A stretch of DNA of 64,000 nt. Origin: Moorena bouillonii PNG (GTDB lineage: Bacteria; Cyanobacteriota; Cyanobacteriia; Cyanobacteriales; Coleofasciculaceae). The notes under the pieces are model-generated. The model was not told the DNA's origin. It ran no database searches and was given only the letters and a program-made list of their open reading frames with translations. Positions 33,533 to 42,215 of the stretch are shown here, piece after piece. The stretch covers positions 398,300-462,299 of the forward strand of contig NZ_MKZS01000001.1 in the NCBI RefSeq assembly GCF_001942495.1, read 5' to 3'. Both the position numbers and the translations under genes were made by a program. How positions within the stretch are numbered: position 1 is the first letter of the stretch; every line of letters starts with the position of its first letter.

Positions 33533-35239
33533 TTAACTAATGACTAATAAATCCTTAGCCTTGCTCTGGATTGTTCTATAGTCCTTAAGGATTGGTTCTA
33601 GTCCTTCTTCTTCCTTTTCAACATAATCGTCTAAATCTCCAAATACTCTTTTCATTTCTTCATATATCAGAGTACATTTTAAGTTAAGTGGCTCTTTAAT
33701 ATCTGATATTAACTTAGTTTTATCACTGTCTAATTTTTTGCTAATCTTGCTAATTATCATTTTTCGTTTAAGATAAAGCGCTCCCCCGGAAAATAAAATC
33801 CCAACTCCGGCAAACGCAGCACCGATAAGATCCAATATTACTATCTCCGTTATCGCCATAAATAGGCCAGCAATTACTGTCACCGCCGCTCCACCTAATA
33901 TATTGGTAGCGACTCCACTAGCGTTAGATTTTAAGGTATTGATAAACTCAGCATCTTCAAGGAGCTTAGACGCTTTTTGCTTAACGTCTTCAAACACCTC
34001 ATGACGGCGCTCCATAACTCGGATAGATAGATTGCTATTACTTGAATAATTATCGATAGTATTCAAATCTTGTATTAACGAATCAATTAGGTTTTTAATA
34101 TCCCCTAAAAAATGGTGTGTCCCCTCTTTTAAGGTTTCTTCTAAGGAAACTTGTAGCTCTGGTTCATACTTGGCCTTGATCTGATCGATCCAGGCTTGAA
34201 TTGAGGCATTTTTATCAACGGTACCAACAACGGACTTATTGATTAGTTTAGGAAAGGTGAAACCAGCGCTAAAATCCGATTTTATTTGCTCAGCAACTCG
34301 ATCATAGTTGGCGGCTAACTTATCCACCAGTTTAGTAATCTCATCTTGAGACTTTTTTTCACCGACAGCTAGTTTAGTTTTGATTCGTTCTACTGATGAT
34401 TTATCCAGCTCTAGTTGCCGTTGGATAGATTTTAATTCATCGTCTAATTCATCAATCACATTTTGAGTGCGATCGCTAATTGATTTAAGTTTAATTTTAT
34501 AAGTTTCCCCACCGGTAACCATATCATTGATAAATCCTCTCACTTCCCTAAACCCACTCCCCTCTTCATTCCCATTGTTTTCTAATTCCGCTGATGTCGC
34601 AAAAACTATAGGAGACTCAATATGTCGTTGACTAGCATAGTCTTTAACTCTCTGAGTATTTCGGCTTAATTCTTCTGGTTTAGTTAAATCAGACTGTTGA
34701 AGTATAAAGACTACTTTTTTACGCCATTGCTCACTAACATAATCCAGGAGTTCCCAAGCTGTTTTATGATAGGGATTCTTAGCGAAAAATACAAAAAACA
34801 CTAAATCACTGTTAGGAATATAGTTTTCAGTAATCTCTTGGTGGTTGTCCAGAATCGTATTCGTTCCGGGAGTATCGACAATTGATAACGTTTTCAAGAT
34901 GTCAATGGGTAAACCAATTTTCCGTAACGTTGGGCTAATCTCCTTTTCAAACTGCTCCTCTGAATAAACAATTTGTTGAATAATATCTGTACAGGGCTCA
35001 ACATCAGTTTTGCAAATTTTTTCTTGAATTAGGGCATTAATAAAGCTACTTTTTCCAGCTTTGACTTCTCCAACAATAACTAATAAAAACGGTTCATTAC
35101 TATTTTTTTGGATCGTCCTAATTTTTGACTGTAATTCTGGTTTATTGATTTGACTAGCAAATTTCTGCAAATCTTGTAATAGGTCATCAATAGCCACTTT
35201 GTGGTTGTACAATACTTGATCAATAATTTGATTGTTCAT
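33533..35239 (-). CDS. Dynamin-family GTPase
   Basis: A 568-residue protein with P-loop GEVKAGKSS (57-65), a Thr-rich switch (CKTDVEPCTDI), and the G3 motif DTPGTNT. In place of NKxD the fourth motif reads QQSDL, as in some bacterial dynamin-like proteins. Long coiled coils surround a hydrophobic hairpin of two helices (about 440-490: NILGGAAVTVIAGLFMAITE and IVILDLIGAAFAGVGILFSG) that should dip into a membrane. Such GTPases remodel or stress-protect membranes and some act in phage defence. It is monocistronic. The other dynamin-like gene here (20394-21974) shares the plan but little sequence. Confidence 0.85.
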   Translation of the reverse strand: MNNQIIDQVLYNHKVAIDDLLQDLQKFASQINKPELQSKIRTIQKNSNEPFLLVIVGEVKAGKSSFINALIQEKICKTDVEPCTDIIQQIVYSEEQFEKEISPTLRKIGLPIDILKTLSIVDTPGTNTILDNHQEITENYIPNSDLVFFVFFAKNPYHKTAWELLDYVSEQWRKKVVFILQQSDLTKPEELSRNTQRVKDYASQRHIESPIVFATSAELENNGNEEGSGFREVRGFINDMVTGGETYKIKLKSISDRTQNVIDELDDELKSIQRQLELDKSSVERIKTKLAVGEKKSQDEITKLVDKLAANYDRVAEQIKSDFSAGFTFPKLINKSVVGTVDKNASIQAWIDQIKAKYEPELQVSLEETLKEGTHHFLGDIKNLIDSLIQDLNTIDNYSSNSNLSIRVMERRHEVFEDVKQKASKLLEDAEFINTLKSNASGVATNILGGAAVTVIAGLFMAITEIVILDLIGAAFAGVGILFSGGALYLKRKMIISKISKKLDSDKTKLISDIKEPLNLKCTLIYEEMKRVFGDLDDYVEKEEEGLEPILKDYRTIQSKAKDLLVIS

Positions 35240-35732
35240 TAATATTACTCCCCTAGATTAGACTCTCCTAAATTAGAATTAGGAAAAACTAATTATTAAA
35301 TGTTATATAATAGATTAAGTATAGTTATTTTAAAAGGATATCGCAAGGTAAAAAAACTGATCAGGTAAGCCTTCAGCTCTAAGCTGTCAGTGGTGAGCCC
35401 TTGATTAGTCATTAATCAGTAGTCATTGCTGATTTGTGTAATGCGTTCGCATTATGAATCGGAGGGTAGAGTCCCAATGTTGACGAGACCCCAATCCCCT
35501 CATATCGTTGTAAATTTTCTCGAAGTGCTGACGCAGTTGAGGAAGAATAACCTTGAAAATCTCTCTCACGGTAACCAACTAAAATGGACAAAATTCGCTT
35601 ATTGCTTATTGTTTCAGTTTAATCCCTCTTGGCTAGGTTTGTCTAAAGACCATTGCTCAGGACTGAGCCACTGATCCAGTATAATGAAATTAAGTCGAAA
35701 TGGCATAGTGCTTGTAGATAGCAAGACTAATC
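35240..35732. other. Intergenic region, no gene seen
   Basis: About 490 bases between the divergent dynamin-like and Rpn-type genes. It contains ATTAGTCATTAATCAGTAGTC-type short repeats (35404-35425) and a TGCGTTCGCATTATGAATCGG unit. An 82-residue frame at 35426-35674 has no protein character and is not called. Confidence 0.5.
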
Positions 35733-36698
35733 ATGGCAGCAACACACATACGCTTTGACTGGGCGATCAAAAAACAATTGCGGGATAAAGCTAATTATGT
35801 TGTCCTCGAAGGCTTTATCAGCGAATTACTCGGGGAAGCGATTACCATTGAATCGATATTAGAAAGCGAAAGTAATCCTCAGACACAAGACAATAAACTA
35901 AACCGGGTAGATATTTTAGCTCTCAATAGTGCTGGGGAGTTATTGCTAGTAGAGGTGCAAAATAGTTCGGAAAATGATTACTTTCAGCGGATGTTATTTG
36001 GAGTTTCGACTCTGATTACCGAATATCTAGATAAAGGAGAGCCTTATAGTAAAGTCAAAAAGGTCTACTCCATTAATATAGTTTACTTTCCCCTCGGCCA
36101 AGGAGAAGATTACATATATCAGGGAAAGTTAGATTTTATAGGACGTCATATCCAGGACAGACTAGAGCCATCAAATCTCCAGAAGGAGTTGTTCAAAATT
36201 GAGCAGGTGTACCAGATATTTCCCGAATATTACATCTTGAGAGTGAAACAGTTTAATGATGTGACTAAAAACAGTTTGGATGAATGGATATATTTTCTTA
36301 AAAATAGTGAAATCAAGGAAGACTTCCAAGCCAGAGGATTAGCCCAAGCCAAGGAAAACCTGAGGATTGAGAGTCTACCGAATACAGAAAAAGCAGCCTA
36401 TCAGAAATATCTGGAAGATAAACGGTATGAAATTAGTATGCTGGAAGGGGCAGAGGCAGTCGGAGAATTAAGAGGCAGAGAAGAGGGAATAAAACAGGGC
36501 AGACAACAGGGGATATTAGAAGGCATTCAACAAGAACGTCGTGCTAACTTGGAGCGAATACTCCAACTACGATTTGGAACGATTCCTTCAGAGATATCTG
36601 GTAAAATCCAAGGTTTAGATCTCCAACAACTGGACAACTTGATGGCAACAGCATTAACAGCTACTTCTTTAGATGAGTTTAGCCAACATCTGCTTTAA
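35733..36698 (+). CDS. Rpn-family PD-(D/E)XK nuclease (transposase-like) with DUF4351 tail
   Basis: A 321-residue protein starting MAATHIRFDWAIKKQLRDKA, typical of the Rpn/PDDEXK-transposase family. The nuclease core has Asp in RVDILALNSAGELLLVEVQN: an Asp, then a Glu-Val-Gln in place of ExK, which is normal for this family. C-terminally a Gly/Gln/Arg-rich helix (REEGIKQGRQQGILEGIQQE) leads to LERILQLRFGTIPSEISGKI and LDLQQLDNLMATALTATSLD, the DUF4351 module. RpnA-type proteins cut DNA and promote RecA-independent recombination in E. coli. Cyanobacteria carry many paralogues. It stands alone. Confidence 0.85.
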   Translation: MAATHIRFDWAIKKQLRDKANYVVLEGFISELLGEAITIESILESESNPQTQDNKLNRVDILALNSAGELLLVEVQNSSENDYFQRMLFGVSTLITEYLDKGEPYSKVKKVYSINIVYFPLGQGEDYIYQGKLDFIGRHIQDRLEPSNLQKELFKIEQVYQIFPEYYILRVKQFNDVTKNSLDEWIYFLKNSEIKEDFQARGLAQAKENLRIESLPNTEKAAYQKYLEDKRYEISMLEGAEAVGELRGREEGIKQGRQQGILEGIQQERRANLERILQLRFGTIPSEISGKIQGLDLQQLDNLMATALTATSLDEFSQHLL

Positions 36699-36741
36699 CC
36701 ATTGACCCTACCCTAATAGGGATGCCAAGGGCGAACAACCT

Positions 36742-38760
36742 TTAACCCAACGATACAACAACTCCTAAACTTTCATTCCCAATCCTATCCACTGCTGACA
36801 AGGCATAGATTCCCGACTCTAGCGCTATCTCCAGGGTGGCTGAATTCAGAATTTTGTACAACCTCCAAACCCCATCTTGTTGTCGATAAAGGGTCCAATA
36901 ACAAATTTCTCCATCACAAACTTTCTGCCAACTTAGCTTACCATCTCTTGCTCTAACATTACCTGGTGTCTTAGGTGGCTCAGTCTTTAACCACTCCATA
37001 GTAGGAACAACAGCAGGTTCAGAATAAATAGAGCTTTTGAACTGGTCAACCACCTCTAAACGATTTTCTGTGAATACTTTCATGCTATAGAAAATATTTC
37101 CTAGGGAGAGTTGAGACACTAGATCGCGGCTAATTTCAACTTGTTCTTCATACTCAGAAATCGGCCATTCTTCTCCATCTAACTTACTGAGTCTATTCCC
37201 AGAATAAATGTGTCGATTTTTAGGATTATTTTCTGTCCACCATTGGAGTAAAACCGGATAACTTTGGGCAGGAGGCTCAATGCGCCAGTAAAGTTGAGGA
37301 GCCATATAATCCACCCAGCCTTCTTCTAACCATTTTTTCGGGTCAGCATAGATAGCTTCATATTGATCTAATCCCTTAATTTGAGCAGGTTGTCCAGGAC
37401 GATAAATTCCAAAGGGACTAATCCCAAATTTAACTTTTGGCTTAGTAGCTTTAATGCCAGTGTAGAGACGCTCAACCATCTTATTCACATTGTCCCTGCG
37501 CCAATCACCCAAACTCAGTTCACCCCCAGCTTCCTGATAAGCTTCATAGGTTTTTTGATCAGGAAAATCTTGATCTTTGATAGGATAAGGATAGAAATAG
37601 TCATCCAGATGAATCCCATCTACATCATAACGACCGACTACATCCAGAATCACGTTATAAGTCCAGTCCTGAACCGTTTTTACTCCTGGATCCATCCACA
37701 ATTGTTTACCGTGTTGATAAACATAGTTTGAATGGGTAACGCTGATGTGAGGCTTGACTTTTGTAGAAACTTGTGATCCTGTTGCAGCGCGGAACGGGTT
37801 AAACCAGGCATGTAGTTCAATATTGCGCTTGTGACATTCTGCGATCGCAAACTCCAGCGGGTCATAAAACGGTTCTGGTGCTTGCCCTTGGGTACCTGTT
37901 AGCCATTCACTCCAAGGTTCTAATTCTGAGGCATATAAGGCATCTCCGGTCGGTCGTACCTGGAAAAACATAGCATTGAGGTTAAGTTCCTCAATCCGGT
38001 CAATAATCTCGATTAGTTCCTCTTGCTGTTTTTCTGCTGCTAGACCCTTTTGAGAGGGCCAGTCAATGTTCCAGACACTGGCAACCCAAACTCCCCGAAA
38101 CTCTCGCTGATGGCTAACCTCCCTAGTGGTTTGGAAAGCAACCGTGTATTTTGAGTTTAGGTCTGGCAACTGACCCAAATACGCCAAAGCTTGATAGATA
38201 AACCCTGACACATCAGCACGAGTTGCCACTTGAGTGGGTCGCAGTCGGTTGGGATTGGGATAATTGACGATTATGTTAGCATCCGTAGCAGTAGCTATCC
38301 TGTCTCGGGCATAACCAGGAATTTTATCCACATCTTGATAGAGTTGAGGTAGCGCTATATTTACATCCGATATCTCACTCAAGGGAAGGTTCAACCCAGC
38401 TGCGATCGCTACCAAGGCTTCCACTCGAACCAGATTAGTGTCTGGGCGGAAGCGATTACCAGGATAACCCGACATAAAGCCAGTTTCGTAAGCATATTGA
38501 ATCGCCTCCAAAGCCCAGTGTTTCTGTGATACATCAATAAACTTCGGAGCAGATCGTTGTTTTTCGGGTTGGGAAAAAGCGTTTTTTAATATGGCAGCAA
38601 ACTGAGATCGATTCATGGGTAGATTAGGTCGGAATCTGCCATCAGGAAAACCGCTAATCATTCCCTGATTTGCTAAACCTTCAATAAATGGCTTTGCCCA
38701 GTGATTTTCCGTATCAGGGAAGCCAGTTTTAGAAGCTACCATAGTTTTATTGCGAGGCAT
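36742..38760 (-). CDS. SLH-domain glycoside hydrolase (GHL10/DUF187 type)
   Basis: A 672-residue protein. Residues about 12-190 hold three S-layer homology repeats (HWAKPFIEGLANQGMISGFP with DGRFRPNLPMNR; HWALEAIQYAYETGFMSGYP; YARDRIATATDANIIVNYPN), which bind cell-wall polymer. From about 218 comes the glycosyl-hydrolase-like family 10 domain: FRGVWVASVWNIDWPSQKGL, MFFQVRPTGDALY, LHAWFNPFRA, DGIHLDDYFYPYP, KFGISPFGIYRPG, YMAPQLYWR. A small C-terminal beta domain follows. Likely a periplasmic or surface enzyme acting on peptidoglycan-related or envelope glycans. No clear signal peptide is seen before the first SLH, so the start could be earlier or export unusual. Confidence 0.88.
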   Translation of the reverse strand: MPRNKTMVASKTGFPDTENHWAKPFIEGLANQGMISGFPDGRFRPNLPMNRSQFAAILKNAFSQPEKQRSAPKFIDVSQKHWALEAIQYAYETGFMSGYPGNRFRPDTNLVRVEALVAIAAGLNLPLSEISDVNIALPQLYQDVDKIPGYARDRIATATDANIIVNYPNPNRLRPTQVATRADVSGFIYQALAYLGQLPDLNSKYTVAFQTTREVSHQREFRGVWVASVWNIDWPSQKGLAAEKQQEELIEIIDRIEELNLNAMFFQVRPTGDALYASELEPWSEWLTGTQGQAPEPFYDPLEFAIAECHKRNIELHAWFNPFRAATGSQVSTKVKPHISVTHSNYVYQHGKQLWMDPGVKTVQDWTYNVILDVVGRYDVDGIHLDDYFYPYPIKDQDFPDQKTYEAYQEAGGELSLGDWRRDNVNKMVERLYTGIKATKPKVKFGISPFGIYRPGQPAQIKGLDQYEAIYADPKKWLEEGWVDYMAPQLYWRIEPPAQSYPVLLQWWTENNPKNRHIYSGNRLSKLDGEEWPISEYEEQVEISRDLVSQLSLGNIFYSMKVFTENRLEVVDQFKSSIYSEPAVVPTMEWLKTEPPKTPGNVRARDGKLSWQKVCDGEICYWTLYRQQDGVWRLYKILNSATLEIALESGIYALSAVDRIGNESLGVVVSLG

Positions 38761-39063
38761 ATTGGGGGCTTAACCGCAATTTTAGCCGCACTATTATAGC
38801 AAGTGGCAAATTAATACCAAGTTGCGTTTACAGATACCTTATTCACCGATGGGGAGATGGACAGAGGTCGTGATGGCAGGGAATAACTATATTGAATACA
38901 TGAAAAGTCCCTAGATCAGACAGAGTAATTGATGATCTGATTAGGAGCGATGGTAATAATGAGTGATTCAATAGTCTTGCTTTTGTGATCCGATCATCGG
39001 TGCCATCCCCTCATCCGATGATCTCCTCATCCAGTCATTGTCTGCTCGCGCTCGTTGCCATAC
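38761..39063. other. Intergenic region, no gene seen
   Basis: About 300 bases between two leftward genes. I see a loose repeat of TCATCSGATGATC (about 38990-39030: GATCATCGG, TCATCCGATGATC, TCATCCAGTCATT) but no gene or clear terminator. Confidence 0.45.
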
Positions 39064-39582
39064 TTAAGCAATGTCAGGAGGTAGATTGTTAGAATCTGAC
39101 TTGGGTGCTGACCGGATTTGCTGTAGTTGAGCTTGTATTAAATTTCGTAGGTCCTCTCGAGAGACCTCTGAACCAACCGCTAAATTACCAGGTGTATCAA
39201 AGAAAACAGTACTAGTGACGGTGTCGATTGCCAACATCTGAAACAAAATGTGAGTGACTGGCACCCCGCACGCCATAAGTTGAGGATCCCAATCAGAATG
39301 AAAATTGGCAGCATCTTGAACAGTCGGAAAAGCATAAATAACATTTTTCTCCAGATCAGGGTTAGCACGATTACTCAGTGTCGTCAACACCCAACCTTGG
39401 TCAAGATTTTGGAGAATGTAATATTCCAGATGGTTTAGTTGTTCCGCCAGAAGTTTGAGTACTGGAGCGATCGCTTCAATCGCTTGAGGCGTCGTTCCAT
39501 CTTGTGGGGCATTATCAATCAAATTGTTAATTTGTTCGTCTAATTCCATAGGAGCTATAGGGTGAGGAATTTGGCTGCACAT
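39064..39582 (-). CDS. Hypothetical protein upstream of hetZ
   Basis: A 172-residue soluble protein with an acidic helical start (MELDEQINNLIDNAPQDGTT), a mixed alpha/beta middle (YYILQNLDQGWVLTTLSNRA; VIYAFPTVQDAANF), and a tail rich in Gln and Ser. I do not recognise a domain, although it looks like a conserved cyanobacterial protein. Translation may begin at the Met at 39549 (MELDEQ) rather than 39582. It is divergent from hetZ with a 56-bp gap, so the two share a promoter region; a regulatory or functional link to hetZ-patU is possible but unproven. Confidence 0.65.
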   Translation of the reverse strand: MCSQIPHPIAPMELDEQINNLIDNAPQDGTTPQAIEAIAPVLKLLAEQLNHLEYYILQNLDQGWVLTTLSNRANPDLEKNVIYAFPTVQDAANFHSDWDPQLMACGVPVTHILFQMLAIDTVTSTVFFDTPGNLAVGSEVSREDLRNLIQAQLQQIRSAPKSDSNNLPPDIA

Positions 39583-39638
39583 AGTCTAAACCTAAATCAA
39601 ATTTGTCGAGAGTACGTGTATGTTAGGGTCGTTATTGA

Positions 39639-40814
39639 ATGAAAATCATGATGAGGGAAGTCTGCCTGGGCGTGGAAGGACTATTTGAACTGCTGTATAA
39701 AGAACTCCGGCAGTCCACTCGTGCTTCTAAGCAAAACTGCCAGGACGTAGCAAGACGTATCGCTGATGAAGTTAATCGTATTTGCAATGAAAGTAATCGG
39801 ATTCAAAACTCTGGGGATGTGGACAGCTGGGCTCAAAACCTAGCTAACCATCGTCTCAAGCAAGTTTGTCATTACTACAAACTGGGGTCGCTCCAAGGAA
39901 GGGTAGAACTACAGAGTACTCTTAGTGCGATTATCTACCGCTACATTACACCCCATCAAACGCCGACCAGTTACCAGGCGCGGCTGAATATGATTGAAGA
40001 TTTCTTACAGGGATTCTATGCCGAAGCCTTAAATGCCTTTCGGCGGGAAACCTCCCTGGAGGAAACCTATCGTCCCCGCAGTCTCCTGGAACTATCAGAA
40101 TATATGGCGTTTACAGAGCGCTATGGTAAACGACGTATTCCTTTACCCGGTCGCCGTTCCCAACAGTTGGTCATTCTACGTGCTCAAACCTTTTCCCAAC
40201 AGCAACCTCCAGAAACCTCTGTGGATATGGATACAGCAGCGGAAGGAGCAGCACAGGAGTCAGATGCGACTTGGAATGATGCGGCGATCCAGCAGGTGCG
40301 GGAGGCAATGGTATTATCAGACTCTGAACCCCTAGACTCCAGCCTGCGGGAAACTGTAATCAAAGAATTATTCGCCTATCTCAAAGAACGCCAGCAACAG
40401 GATTGTGCGGATTACTTTACTCTGCGGCTCAAAGACCTGCCAACCAGGGAAATTGAGGAGATTTTAGGCATCAATCCCAGACAGCGGGACTATTTACAAC
40501 AACGGTTTAAGTATCATCTGATTCGGTTTGCTCTGTCTCACCGCTGGGAATTGGTACATCAGTGGCTGGGAGCAGATTTGGATCGAAATCTGGGGCTAAC
40601 ACCAAAAGAATGGCAACGATTTCAAGCAAAACTGAGCTCCCAACAGTCAGAATTACTTAAACTCAAACAACAAGGTTACTCCAATGAACAAATTTCTAAG
40701 ACCTTGGGTTGTACACTAAACCAGGCACAGAAGCGATGGTTTAAGTTGCTCGAAATTGCCTGGGATATTCGTAATAGTTCAGTATCCGGATCCGGTAGAT
40801 CTAAAGATGAATAG
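39639..40814 (+). CDS. hetZ: HetZ-like regulator
   Basis: A 391-residue protein that matches HetZ, a filament-specific cyanobacterial DNA-binding regulator needed early in heterocyst differentiation in Anabaena. Visible features are ASKQNCQDVARRIADEVNRI, then an Arg-rich segment (TERYGKRRIPLPGRRSQQLV) and a C-terminal sigma-like helix-turn-helix region (LPTREIEEILGINPRQRDYL; LKQQGYSNEQISKTLGCTLN then QAQKRWFK). About 400 residues is the usual length. ATG at 39639; Met at 39648 or 39651 are alternatives. The next gene patU begins inside its last codons (8-bp overlap), the conserved hetZ-patU order. The window shows no heterocyst genes, so the role here may be general control of filaments. Confidence 0.82.
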   Translation: MKIMMREVCLGVEGLFELLYKELRQSTRASKQNCQDVARRIADEVNRICNESNRIQNSGDVDSWAQNLANHRLKQVCHYYKLGSLQGRVELQSTLSAIIYRYITPHQTPTSYQARLNMIEDFLQGFYAEALNAFRRETSLEETYRPRSLLELSEYMAFTERYGKRRIPLPGRRSQQLVILRAQTFSQQQPPETSVDMDTAAEGAAQESDATWNDAAIQQVREAMVLSDSEPLDSSLRETVIKELFAYLKERQQQDCADYFTLRLKDLPTREIEEILGINPRQRDYLQQRFKYHLIRFALSHRWELVHQWLGADLDRNLGLTPKEWQRFQAKLSSQQSELLKLKQQGYSNEQISKTLGCTLNQAQKRWFKLLEIAWDIRNSSVSGSGRSKDE

Positions 40815-41910
40815 TGACATAGATAACAACATGGACGCTTTCTATAGCCGCTTAATGACTTGGCTAAAAGAGTCCCGTCCCGCTGCTTCAATACCATCAA
40901 GCGGTCAAGTAAACGATACTGTACCTCTGGGTGAGACGACAGCAGCGGATTTTGACTTTGATGTATATCCCCTGGATTTATCAGAATCACTGGACTTGGA
41001 AAACTTGAACATTGTCCCTAATCACAATGGCGAAGCGGCTTTAGACCGCATGTGGGTGAATCCACCAGAATCGATCACCCATGATGACCTTACACTAGGC
41101 GGTGAAATCCGCCGCTACAACTTGGGAGAGATGTCAACCGTGCAAACTCGTTTCCAGACGCTATTGAAGCGCAAACTACAAGCTCAAATTGAACTTAACC
41201 CACCTCTGTTTCCTTGGGAGACAGAACTTTCAGACTATGAAACTGATATTGTTGACGCAATAGCAGAGTCTTGGGTTTCCGGAGTTAGGTTTTGGATGCC
41301 ACAGTTGTCTAACTTGGCAATACCTACTGCTATACCAGAAAACGTTTTATCTCAATTACTAGAAGCCTGCTCTGAGGCAGTGTCTTCCCAGTATCAGCTA
41401 GGAGCTAAACTGGTTAGGGCAGTTCAAAAGCTGTTTCCTGACGAATTCTATGCCCTTAACTCCTGGAGTGGCAGGATCTTGATGACACCTACCCGTTCTC
41501 CAGAAGAACAACTGCAATCCCTACCTTACGAAGAAGCTAACAATGAGCAAAAGATGGTCTTGGCTCTGTTAGCAGCTAAGGAAATTCTTACCACCCTCAC
41601 CATTCCAGTTTCACCAAATCAAACTCCTGTGGAGCGCCAGTGGGAGACTAGTGCTGGTTTAGTAACTCTGCGAGCAGAATATCATCAAGAAGATGGTGTG
41701 TCTCAGCTACGGGTCAGCACTCGTTTGCCTAGAGGTGGTAGCTTGACTCTAGGTACACCTCAAGCCTCGGCAAAAGCAGAACGTACCTATCCAGGTTACC
41801 TGAGTGTAGAATCCTATGATTTACAACCCAATCAGATTTGTTCTATCGAGATTCGCTTCGATCATGGAGAACAGAAACCTTTGACCTTTGCAATCTGCCC
41901 GACAAATTAG
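40807..41910 (+). CDS. patU: PatU-like heterocyst-pattern protein
   Basis: A 367-residue protein that follows hetZ. The acidic N-terminal third (SSGQVNDTVPLGETTAADFD, YPLDLSESLDLENLN) looks unstructured. The C-terminal two thirds are conserved in style: FQTLLKRKLQAQIELNPPLF PWE, AESWVSGVRFWMPQLSNL, and a beta-rich end (LVTLRAEYHQEDGVSQLRVS). In Anabaena the gene is split into patU5 and patU3 downstream of hetZ; here it is one frame, as in several other filamentous genera. PatU3 counteracts HetZ/HetR action in pattern formation. The start ATG at 40807 overlaps the hetZ stop (ATGAATAG), which indicates translational coupling. Confidence 0.78.
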   Translation: MNSDIDNNMDAFYSRLMTWLKESRPAASIPSSGQVNDTVPLGETTAADFDFDVYPLDLSESLDLENLNIVPNHNGEAALDRMWVNPPESITHDDLTLGGEIRRYNLGEMSTVQTRFQTLLKRKLQAQIELNPPLFPWETELSDYETDIVDAIAESWVSGVRFWMPQLSNLAIPTAIPENVLSQLLEACSEAVSSQYQLGAKLVRAVQKLFPDEFYALNSWSGRILMTPTRSPEEQLQSLPYEEANNEQKMVLALLAAKEILTTLTIPVSPNQTPVERQWETSAGLVTLRAEYHQEDGVSQLRVSTRLPRGGSLTLGTPQASAKAERTYPGYLSVESYDLQPNQICSIEIRFDHGEQKPLTFAICPTN

Positions 41911-41920
41911 TCAGAATACT

Positions 41921-42180
41921 TGCAGGTTAACAGGTTGCAGGTTAACAGGTTAGTAGGTTGCAGGTTAACAGGTTGCAGGTTAACAGGTTTCAGGTTAACA
42001 GGTTGCAGGTTAACAGGTTGCAGGTTAACGGGTTGCAAGTTATAGCCTTAAACATTCCAACCTTTAACATTCCAACCTTAAACATTCCAACCTTTAACAT
42101 TCCAACCTTGGCCAAAAGGCCACGCGTGCGCGTTCAACATTCCAACCTTGGCCAAAAGGCCACGCTACGCGAATAACATT
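41921..42180. repeat. Two adjacent minisatellites between patU and the TgpA-like gene
   Basis: From about 41924 to 42038 the 15-mer GCAGGTTAACAGGTT is repeated seven to eight times with small changes. From 42048 the unit AACATTCCAACCTT (14 bp) recurs four times. Then it fuses twice with GGCCAAAAGGCCACG-type palindromic repeats (about 42108-42173), ending AACATTCCAAGCTT. The frames through it are open by chance and it is not a gene. Confidence 0.85.
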
Positions 42181-42215
42181 CCAAGCTTGACATATAACCT
42201 CGGAGCGCATCTACC

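Noticed and set aside
39064-41910. Evidence that the organism forms heterocysts
   Set aside because: hetZ and patU occur in non-heterocystous filamentous cyanobacteria, and no nif, hetR or glycolipid genes are in the window.
41958-42176. 72-aa protein between patU and the TgpA-like gene
   Set aside because: It is the translation of the 15-bp and 14-bp repeats.
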